Notes under the pieces: model-generated | Database searches by the model: none | Told to the model about the DNA's origin: nothing | What the model saw: the letters and a program-made list of their open reading frames with translations, nothing else | Shown: piece after piece, positions 1 through 4,212 of the stretch | Position numbering within the stretch: the stretch's first letter is position 1 | Layout of the letters: every line of letters begins with the position of its first letter | Made by a program: the position numbers and the translations under genes | Assembly (NCBI GenBank): GCA_020050375.1 | Contig: JAGVKR010000590.1 | Span: forward strand, 1 to 5,824 | Reading direction: 5' to 3' | DNA from: Planctomycetales bacterium | GTDB taxonomy: Bacteria > Planctomycetota > Planctomycetia > Planctomycetales > Planctomycetaceae | Length of the DNA: 5,824 nucleotides

Positions 1-610
1 AGACACTCGGCTGCGCCTCGCGGCTAAACGGGGGGGTTCGCAATGCCGACACGAGTTGCGCCAGCGTGATCCCCTCGATGTATTGCATCGCGTAGTAATG
101 CACGCCGCGCTCGCAGCCGACCGAGTAGACCGGGACGATGCTCGGGTGATGCAAGCCCGCCGCGGCCTGGGCCTCGTTGTGGAACCGCTGGAGTTGCTGC
201 GGGTCGAGCACGACGGCGAACGGCAACACCTTTACCGCGACGCGACGTTTCAACGAAATCTGCCGGGCCTCGTAGACGATCCCCATCCCCCCGCGGCCGA
301 TCTCGCGCAGGATCCGGAAATCACCCAGCATACCGTCAGTGGGCGTCGCCGCATCGTCAGCCGTTCCGTCGCCGATCGTCGACTCCGAGTGCTCGCCCGA
401 GGCGCCATTCGGCGCGTGCGAATCGCACGACTCGTCCAGCAGGGAGATCACGGGCAACAGGCGTCGCAGTTCGGCGGCCTCGGCCGGATGAGCCGCGAGA
501 AACGCATCGATCGCCTGCGGCGTTCCTGTGCGCACCAGTTGCGTCAGCTCGTCGAATAGTTCGGCGAGGCGGCGGTCGTCGGTCGATTGAGACGCGGCTC
601 CGCTGGTCAT
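1..610 (-). CDS. Serine/threonine protein kinase, N-terminal part (runs off left edge)
   Basis: Translating the minus strand from ATG at 610 gives 203 residues that stay open to the window edge, so the C-terminal part of the kinase domain and anything after it is missing. Residues 11-60 form a helical extension containing AFLAAHPAEAAELRRLLP, which is typical of planctomycete kinases. Residues 61-95 are an acidic, Ser/Thr-rich linker. The kinase domain starts near residue 96 (GDFRILREIG), with the glycine loop GRGGMG at 105-110 and the ATP-binding lysine K127 in VAVKVLPF. It continues with an alpha-C helix region (FHNEAQAAAGLHHPSIVPVY) and a hinge-like YYAMQYIEG. The catalytic HRD and DFG motifs lie outside the window. 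The start codon overlaps the stop of the upstream sigma-factor gene (ATGA), pointing to coupled translation. By family knowledge the kinase phosphorylates proteins on Ser/Thr. Control of the neighbouring sigma factor is an inference from gene order. Confidence 0.93.
   Translation of the reverse strand, partial: MTSGAASQSTDDRRLAELFDELTQLVRTGTPQAIDAFLAAHPAEAAELRRLLPVISLLDESCDSHAPNGASGEHSESTIGDGTADDAATPTDGMLGDFRILREIGRGGMGIVYEARQISLKRRVAVKVLPFAVVLDPQQLQRFHNEAQAAAGLHHPSIVPVYSVGCERGVHYYAMQYIEGITLAQLVSALRTPPFSREAQPSV
607..610 (-). promoter_or_regulatory. ATGA stop/start overlap coupling sigma factor and kinase
   Basis: On the minus strand the four bases ATGA contain the kinase start (ATG) and the sigma-factor stop (TGA). 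Only a poorly spaced AGG, 2 bases before the ATG, could act as a ribosome binding site, so reinitiation by the terminating ribosome is the likely route to kinase synthesis. Confidence 0.85.
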
Positions 611-1275
611 GACCTGGGCAGGCTCCCGTCGTCGCTGTCGGCGTCGTCCTCAAGCAGCTCGCGAATCCGGCGCACGGCGCGAAAGTGACGCACCTTTACC
701 GCGGCTTCGCTGATCGCCAGTAAGATGGAAATTTCTTTCGTCGACCGTTCTTCCAAATGCTTCAGCACCAGAATCTCCCGGTCGCGCTGGCCCAGTCGCC
801 GCAGGGCGCGTCGCACCTGTTGCGCCAGTTCCTTGCGGACCAGTTTTCCATGCGGGCTCGATTCGGAGTGGACCAGCCGGTTCGACAAGATCCGCGCCGA
901 TTCGTCCGGCAGCAGAGGCCCGGGCGAATGTTCTCGGCGAACGCTGCGCTTCCTGGCGAAGAGGTGCCGACGATGGAGCTGTAAGAGCTGCTCCCAACCC
1001 AACTGCCGCAACCACAGGTGAAATGGCAAGGGCCGATCGCGGAGATACACCGGCAATCGCTTCGCGGTGAGGAGCAGCGTTTCCTGCACGGCATCGGAGG
1101 GATCGACGCGCGCCGCCAACCGGGGATGCATCCAAAGACGAAAGAGCTTCTTGAGGGGCCGCCGGCTCCGCTGCAGCAGCTCGCCCATGGCGCACGAATT
1201 CCCCGCCGCCGCCAGCCGCAGCAGCGTTTCGGTATCGCCGGCATGTGAGGAAATGTGCGATGTCACAAGAACCAA
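607..1275 (-). CDS. ECF-type sigma-70 family RNA polymerase sigma factor
   Basis: This protein of up to 222 residues recruits RNA polymerase to a dedicated promoter set. Region 2 spans about residues 14-110 and includes RLAARVDPSDAVQET and the aromatic-rich RPLPFHLWLRQLGWEQL, as in planctomycete ECF sigma factors with a long region 2. Region 4 spans about residues 153-210: LRRLGQRDREILVLKHLEE is followed by a helix-turn-helix (STKEISILLAISEAAVKVRHFRAV). The tail is acidic (EDDADSDD). The start is uncertain. No in-frame ATG lies upstream of the domain; the longest reading uses TTG at 1275, and GTG at 1266 is an alternative with a GGA about 9 bases upstream. Neither has a strong ribosome binding site. 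The stop overlaps the kinase ATG, so the pair should be one transcript. No anti-sigma factor gene is visible, and the kinase is the likely partner by analogy with other planctomycete ECF-kinase pairs. Confidence 0.92.
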   Translation of the reverse strand: MVLVTSHISSHAGDTETLLRLAAAGNSCAMGELLQRSRRPLKKLFRLWMHPRLAARVDPSDAVQETLLLTAKRLPVYLRDRPLPFHLWLRQLGWEQLLQLHRRHLFARKRSVRREHSPGPLLPDESARILSNRLVHSESSPHGKLVRKELAQQVRRALRRLGQRDREILVLKHLEERSTKEISILLAISEAAVKVRHFRAVRRIRELLEDDADSDDGSLPRS

Positions 1276-1340
1276 TCCATCGCATGCAAACCCTGCAGGA
1301 ATCCGGCAACGGTAACAGCGTCCAATTGCCCGCCGAGCCG

Positions 1341-1352
1341 ATGCGATCGCAT
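1341..1352. repeat. 12-base perfect palindrome at the predicted sigma-factor transcription start
   Basis: ATGCGATCGCAT is self-complementary over all 12 bases and directly follows the candidate CATAAT box of the minus-strand promoter. That position suits an operator that blocks initiation. Its core GCGATCGC can also occur by chance or as a methylation or restriction site, so the regulatory role is inferred from position only. Confidence 0.35.
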
Positions 1353-1355
1353 AAG

Positions 1356-1383
1356 ATTATGCGCGAAAACGACTTGCACGCAA
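1356..1383 (-). promoter_or_regulatory. Candidate promoter of the sigma factor-kinase unit
   Basis: Read on the minus strand, TTGCGT (1383-1378) and CATAAT (1361-1356) are separated by 16 bases. CATAAT is a 5/6 match to the housekeeping -10 box; the -35 half is weak. Transcription would begin near 1349, leaving a leader of about 75-85 bases. This is a pattern match only, and an ECF-type or unrelated promoter is possible. Confidence 0.3.
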
Positions 1384-1393
1384 CGAAAATCCG

Positions 1394-1412
1394 CGACCGA
1401 TTGTTTCGGTCG
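1394..1412. repeat. Inverted repeat (7-base arms, 5-base loop) upstream of the sigma-factor promoter
   Basis: CGACCGA (1394-1400) and TCGGTCG (1406-1412) are exact inverted copies separated by TTGTT. The repeat lies about 10 bases upstream of the candidate minus-strand -35 box, where an activator could bind. There is no T-run on either side, so it is not a convincing terminator. Confidence 0.35.
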
Positions 1413-1525
1413 TTGGGTTGAATGATTGCAAGATCGGCTTTCGTGTTAGTTGCATAGAAGCGGGCGGGTTTCAACATGAGGCCGCTTGCACCCTGTCGTT
1501 CCTGTCCCATTCGCACGCCGCAAGC

Positions 1526-1554
1526 TGGACAAGCCGTTTACTTTGCAATACAAA
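1526..1554 (+). promoter_or_regulatory. Candidate promoter of the phosphoesterase-isoprenoid pair
   Basis: TGGACA (1526-1531, 5/6 to the -35 consensus) is followed after 17 bases by TACAAA (1549-1554, 4/6 to the -10 consensus). A small inverted repeat, ACTTTG-CAATA-CAAAGT at 1540-1556, overlaps the -10 box and could be an operator. Transcription would start near 1561, about 128 bases before the preferred ATG. The stretch is noticeably AT-rich for this window. Confidence 0.3.
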
Positions 1555-1609
1555 GTTATTGCCGGCGGCCTCAATGACACACCTGACCGGCACGAATTCG
1601 TCCTGCATC

Positions 1610-1625
1610 GGGGAGAACAGAATTG
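1610..1625 (+). promoter_or_regulatory. Ribosome-binding-site-like GGGGAG before an alternative TTG start
   Basis: GGGGAG (1610-1615) lies 7 bases before TTG at 1623, which is in frame with the metallophosphoesterase. Spacing and match are better than for the GAAGAG (1674-1679) that lies 9 bases before ATG 1689. If used, it adds 22 residues ahead of a domain that normally begins within about 10-15 residues of the protein start, so the site makes the start ambiguous rather than settling it. Confidence 0.3.
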
Positions 1626-1688
1626 CCTGCCGGACCGCTGACGATCGGGCAAAGCGGTGCGCTTCACATCCGCGAAGAGCGCCTCTCG

Positions 1689-2330
1689 ATGCGCAAGGAC
1701 GCGTGTCGTCTCCTCTATGTCAGCGATATCCACCTTCGGCGGACACGTTCCGACAATCTCTGCCGGCAGGTCATCGAATCCGTGAGGGCTTCCAAAATCG
1801 ATCTTGTGCTGTTGGGAGGCGACCTGGTCGATGAGCCGGCCGAGTTGCACAAACTTCGCGACCTGGTCGGCGCGCTCCGCGAGCTCGCGCCGGTTTTCGC
1901 CGTGGGGGGCAATCACGACCGACCTGTCGGCTTGAATCGAGTCGGCGACGCGGTGGTGCAAGGCGGAGGCGAATGGATCCATGCCGCCACTGCTCGACTC
2001 GCGCACGGTTCTCGAGTCATTGCCGTCTCGGGCCCCGACGCACCGTCTGCATCCGCGGGAGACGTTCGAGTGCTGTGCGCGCACAACCCGCGGGTCTGGA
2101 AGACGGCGCGTCAGCAGGGCTACGACCTGGTTCTCGCCGGGCATCTCCACGGCTGCCAATGGGTCGCGTTCGAGTTTCGAGACCGGCTGTTTCCCGGAGC
2201 GGTTTTTTACCCGTACTGCTACCTCAGCCATCAGGATCGATCGACTCGGCTGGTAGTCAGTCGCGGCGTCAGCGATCTCGTGCCGATCCGCTGGCGGTGT
2301 CCGCGGGAGGTGGTTTTGTGCCATGTGTGA
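1689..2330 (+). CDS. Calcineurin-like metallophosphoesterase (YaeI/YkuE-like)
   Basis: Numbered from ATG 1689 (213 residues), all metal-binding motifs of the family are present in order: D13 and H15 in YVSDIHL, D45 in GGDLVDE, N75-H76-D77 in GGNHD, H132 in CAHNP, and H152/H154 in GHLHG. The C-terminus VSRGVSDLVPIRWRCPREVVL matches the closing strand of YaeI/YkuE-type phosphoesterases, which act on phosphate esters such as phospholipid headgroups using two metal ions. No signal peptide or membrane anchor is seen, so it is probably cytoplasmic or peripheral. The ATG is preferred because the domain begins 9 residues later; TTG at 1623 would give 235 residues. It lies 27 bases before an isoprenoid-synthase-like gene on the same strand, so the two are likely co-transcribed and may act on the same lipid or prenyl phosphate. 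The substrate is not deducible from the sequence. Confidence 0.9.
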   Translation: MRKDACRLLYVSDIHLRRTRSDNLCRQVIESVRASKIDLVLLGGDLVDEPAELHKLRDLVGALRELAPVFAVGGNHDRPVGLNRVGDAVVQGGGEWIHAATARLAHGSRVIAVSGPDAPSASAGDVRVLCAHNPRVWKTARQQGYDLVLAGHLHGCQWVAFEFRDRLFPGAVFYPYCYLSHQDRSTRLVVSRGVSDLVPIRWRCPREVVLCHV

Positions 2331-2357
2331 AGTCCACGCACTCCATAGGCCCGAGCA

Positions 2358-3464
2358 ATGAACTTTCAGGCCGTTTGCGAACAATGGCAGGCCCTGGACG
2401 CCGGAATCTCGTCGATTCTGATCGCCATCCGCAGCCTGGTGCGCGGCCTGCCGCTGTTCATGGCGGCCCGGCCGAAGACCCCACTGCGAGTCCTCTGCAT
2501 CGTGGCGTTCGACATGCTTCACCGGCTCCGTCATGCGAAACCGCTGCCAGCGCCCACGCTTAGAAACCTGGCCGCCCTGCTCGATTTCGCAGCCAGCGCC
2601 AATGCGGCTTTCGATCACAAGCGGTGCTGCCGGCGCGAGCGTCGTCGAGCACTGCGGCTGCTTGAACAAGCCGGCCTGCGTTCGTCGGTGGACGAATACG
2701 TGCGACGACTCCGCGAGCTGGAGAGCCGACGTCCCTGGCCCGGCGGCGATGATTGGCAATTCCAAAAAGTGCGTTTGTATCGCGAAGAGGTCGTGCGGCT
2801 TTCCCTGGGAATGATCGCCACGACCGCCGTCGTCCACCGGTCCCTGGACGAAGGAATCCACGCGACCGGCTGCGACGCCGATTTCAACCTCGTGTTTCGA
2901 ATCGTCATGCAGTGCCAGATCATCGACGACGTCTTCGACTACTCCGAGGACCTGTCCGCCGGCTTGCCCAGTTTTCTGACCGCGACCACGTCTCTCGCGC
3001 AAGCCTGCGAACTGACGCACCTGGCTGCACTCGACTACGCCGATGTTTGCGACCTGCCCCGAAGAGCCGATCTGCTCCCGCTGCGATCGGCACTCTGGCT
3101 GTTGTCCGCGTGTACGCGACTCGTCATTGTTGTAGGACATTGGTGGCCTGGTCGGTCGCCCCCCGCCCTGATGCAGCCCATCGTGTCGGACGACGTCGCT
3201 GCGGCAATGGCCGAGGCCGCGATCGCCGAGCCGCTGAACGGCACGGTCGACTTGGCGGGCCCCGAACCAATCCGCATGGACGAGCTCGTGCGGCGATTCC
3301 TGATCGCCAACCGCGACTCGCGTCAAGTGATCACAAACCCCCAAGCCAGCTACCTCGGCGTCGCCGTGAACGACCAAAGCCTCACCCCCGGCGCCAACCC
3401 GCGTCTCGGGCCGACCCGTTTCGACGATTGGCTGAGCCGCACAATGCAGTCCGCCGCGCCGTGA
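2358..3464 (+). CDS. Class 1 isoprenoid-synthase-like protein fused to an SDR C-terminal remnant
   Basis: This is a 368-residue protein with two unrelated parts. Residues 1 to about 263 are largely helical. QIIDDVFDYSEDLSAGLPSF contains an Asp-rich DDxxD (D190, D191, D194), resembling the second metal-binding motif of trans-prenyltransferases and squalene/phytoene synthases. The place of the first Asp-rich motif has only a lone D86 in FDHKRCCRRER, so it is degenerate or replaced. Residues from about 264 on read PPALMQPIVSDDVAAAMA, NGTVDLAGPEPIRMDELV and RLGPTRFDDWL, which I recognise as the end of NmrA/SDR-type NAD(P)-binding proteins. The GxxGxxG Rossmann half is absent from every frame nearby. 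The frame is continuous through the junction (about 3144-3168), so a single polypeptide is expected. A deletion or recombination joining two genes is the simplest origin. There is no strong ribosome binding site. The product could be a prenyl-diphosphate-binding enzyme of unknown reaction; the added tail may be tolerated or may impair it. Confidence 0.75.
   Translation: MNFQAVCEQWQALDAGISSILIAIRSLVRGLPLFMAARPKTPLRVLCIVAFDMLHRLRHAKPLPAPTLRNLAALLDFAASANAAFDHKRCCRRERRRALRLLEQAGLRSSVDEYVRRLRELESRRPWPGGDDWQFQKVRLYREEVVRLSLGMIATTAVVHRSLDEGIHATGCDADFNLVFRIVMQCQIIDDVFDYSEDLSAGLPSFLTATTSLAQACELTHLAALDYADVCDLPRRADLLPLRSALWLLSACTRLVIVVGHWWPGRSPPALMQPIVSDDVAAAMAEAAIAEPLNGTVDLAGPEPIRMDELVRRFLIANRDSRQVITNPQASYLGVAVNDQSLTPGANPRLGPTRFDDWLSRTMQSAAP
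3144..3464 (+). pseudogene. C-terminal remnant of an NmrA/SDR-type NAD(P)-binding protein, in frame with the preceding domain
   Basis: About 100 residues at the end of the isoprenoid-like ORF match the substrate-binding C-terminal part of SDR family oxidoreductases by motif recognition. They include the QPIVSDDVA stretch, AGPEPIRMDELVRRFL, NPQASYLGV and RLGPTRFDDWLSR. The cofactor-binding half, normally about 170-190 residues with a GxxGxxG loop near the N-terminus, is not found upstream in any frame. As an SDR this is therefore a non-functional fragment; it survives as the tail of the upstream gene. The proposed boundary is near the WWPGRSPP segment and is accurate only to about 10 residues. 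Confidence 0.6.
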
Positions 3465-3485
3465 GGCGAGCACGAACGAAACCCC

Positions 3486-3510
3486 AAACGGCGCACCAAC
3501 GGCGTCGTTT
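3486..3510 (+). terminator. Terminator-like hairpin after the phosphoesterase-isoprenoid operon
   Basis: AAACGGCGC (3486-3494) pairs with GCGTCGTTT (3502-3510) around a 7-base loop, giving a 9-base stem with one G-U pair that begins 21 bases after the TGA stop. The right arm ends in only three T, so it is weaker than a classical intrinsic terminator, but position and structure suit the 3' end of the plus-strand operon. Confidence 0.4.
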
Positions 3511-3533
3511 GACGCAACAGATTTCCAGATTTG

Positions 3534-3568
3534 GTTCCGGTGAGTGCGTTTCGGCGCCGAACCGGAAC
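3534..3568. repeat. Inverted repeat with 8-base arms and an internal 12-base palindrome
   Basis: GTTCCGGT (3534-3541) and ACCGGAAC (3561-3568) are exact inverted copies. Inside lies the perfect palindrome TTCGGCGCCGAA (3550-3561), whose last base overlaps the right arm, so two alternative foldings compete. It lies between convergent genes downstream of the terminator-like hairpin and could be a second, backup 3' structure. Confidence 0.35.
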
Positions 3569-3603
3569 GAGCGACTCCTCAAAAACCCCTGAAAACGTCC
3601 CTT

Positions 3604-3632
3604 TGCAATGCAATGCAACGTGGATGTTGCAT
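3604..3632. repeat. GCAAT direct repeats followed by an ATGCAAC/GTTGCAT inverted repeat
   Basis: Starting at 3605 the units GCAAT, GCAAT and GCAAC run in tandem. ATGCAAC (3613-3619) is inverted as GTTGCAT (3626-3632) across a 6-base spacer. Arms of this length could be a dimeric regulator site, but no gene start nearby clearly needs one. It may be simple sequence drift. Confidence 0.3.
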
Positions 3633-3737
3633 ACCAGCCCCCCCATTTATCCTATTTTACATGTGAGCGATTGTAATCCGGTCGTCACCTCCGTCGTGAG
3701 TGACAGTACGCACCGCGACCGCCAAAGCCGCCGGCTG

Positions 3738-3769
3738 TTTTATAAGTATACAATTATACACTTATAAAA
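3738..3769. repeat. 32-base AT-rich imperfect palindrome
   Basis: The outer arms TTTTATAAGT (3738-3747) and ACTTATAAAA (3760-3769) match perfectly. The 12-base centre adds four more pairs, broken by two mismatches. The block is nearly pure A/T in a window that is otherwise strongly GC-rich. On the minus strand, TTGATT (3771-3766) and TATACT are spaced 17 bases apart, a good promoter-like arrangement; the plus strand also offers -10-like boxes. It may be an operator/promoter, a bidirectional terminator or the trace of a mobile element. Confidence 0.45.
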
Positions 3770-3784
3770 TCAAGAGGCCGCGCG

Positions 3785-3862
3785 ATGAGACAGGTGAGCG
3801 GCGAATCGGACCACGACGGACTCGACGCCATTTTCCTCCGCTCCCGGCTCGACAGTTCCTAA
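3785..3862 (+). CDS. Possible 25-residue small ORF
   Basis: ATG at 3785 follows AAGAGG (3772-3777) at a 7-base spacing, a good ribosome binding site, and the frame ends with TAA after 25 codons. It begins just 15 bases downstream of the AT-rich palindrome. The peptide is hydrophilic (starts MRQVSGESDHDGLD) with no membrane segment and no family I recognise. Its only support is the start context, so it may be non-coding. Confidence 0.18.
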   Translation: MRQVSGESDHDGLDAIFLRSRLDSS

Positions 3863-3919
3863 GTCGTGGATCCGCCAATCCGGGACAGGCGGCGGCACCG
3901 TAGCGAACCAGGAGGGTTC

Positions 3920-4069
3920 ATTCCCTCGTGCCCAAGCTCCGCTTGGACACGCCTTGTTCGCAGCTCTCGCTGCGCGTCTCGGATGCGGAGAATCCTGCCT
4001 GATCCGTGCTACGCGAAGCAGGAGCTTCGCAAGTTGCGTCCCCAAGCGGGGGCTTGGGAACGAGGGAAT
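3920..4069. repeat. 150-base tandem-hairpin repeat element with inverted ends
   Basis: The ends are inverted copies of about 27 bases (3920-3946 and 4042-4069, differing by two substitutions and one indel), each opening with ATTCCCTCGT in its own orientation. Four hairpins lie in a row: CCAAGC/GCTTGG (3932-3946), CGCAGC/GCTGCG (3959-3974), GCGAAGC/GCTTCGC (4013-4030) and CCCAAGC/GCTTGGG (4041-4058). This arrangement matches my recollection of interspersed intergenic palindromes in planctomycete genomes. No transposase is encoded, so if mobile it depends on an enzyme elsewhere, for example a REP-type transposase. No target-site duplication is evident. Confidence 0.65.
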
Positions 4070-4132
4070 CCGGTGCGGCGCGGCCGAAGAGAGGTGGCGT
4101 CGACCCGCAGCGTGATTGTCTTCGCTCTGCCA

Positions 4133-4209
4133 CGTCACCCCCCCCGGCCCCCCCTTCCTAAAGGCGGGGAGTTTTTGAGGTGGGCGTTTTGCCGGGGGTG
4201 GCAGTGACG
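4133..4209. repeat. GC-rich imperfect inverted repeat at the 3' end of the LamG gene
   Basis: CGTCAC (4133-4138) and GTGACG (4204-4209) close a structure whose second paired block is CCCCCGGC (4141-4148) with GCCGGGGG (4191-4198). A smaller C-rich/G-rich pairing lies inside, around CCTTCCTAAAGG. It ends 3 bases short of the LamG stop codon, so in the minus-strand transcript it is the immediate 3' structure. No T-tract follows, so it is either a non-canonical terminator or RNA-stabilising hairpin, or another intergenic repeat inserted next to the gene. Confidence 0.45.
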
Positions 4210-4212
4210 CCA

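Larger units (their letters stand above)
1276..1688. other. Divergent intergenic region between sigma factor and phosphoesterase
   Basis: No convincing gene is seen here. A plus-strand open frame starting near 1418 has no recognisable domain and runs into the phosphoesterase in another frame. The region holds the two candidate promoters, the 12-base palindrome and the two inverted repeats listed separately. A Shine-Dalgarno-like GGGGAG at 1610-1615 precedes an in-frame TTG at 1623, which offers a longer phosphoesterase start. Confidence 0.6.
3465..4212. other. Convergent intergenic region rich in palindromic repeats
   Basis: The isoprenoid-like gene and the LamG gene point toward each other across this ~750-base gap. 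No convincing protein gene is found. Open frames on both strands between about 3770 and 4213 read straight through hairpin repeats and show no domain. A minus-strand frame ending at 3770 reads GAEENGVESVVVRF near its end, which could be a remnant but is not recognised. The individual hairpins, palindromes and repeat elements are listed separately. Confidence 0.6.

Noticed and set aside
31..37. Seven-base G run (C run in the kinase reading strand) as a possible frameshift site
   Set aside because: The kinase frame continues without interruption to the edge on either side, so there is no evidence of a frameshift or slippage.
650..1516. A 288-codon minus-strand frame overlapping the sigma factor
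   Set aside because: Out of frame with the sigma factor, whose regions 2 and 4 are intact; composition is Ala/Arg/Gly-rich as expected for a shadow frame.
1418..1834. A 138-codon plus-strand frame overlapping the phosphoesterase start
   Set aside because: No recognisable motif, no ribosome binding site of note, and its second half overlaps the well-supported phosphoesterase in another frame.
1446..3473. A 675-codon minus-strand open frame opposite the phosphoesterase and isoprenoid-like genes
   Set aside because: It shows no domain, spans two recognisable plus-strand genes with all motifs intact, and is explained by GC-rich codon bias leaving an antisense frame free of stops.
3920..4069. 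CRISPR array or tRNA gene in the hairpin-rich segment
   Set aside because: The hairpins differ from each other and are not evenly spaced identical repeats with unique spacers, and no cloverleaf with T-loop and anticodon arm can be drawn.
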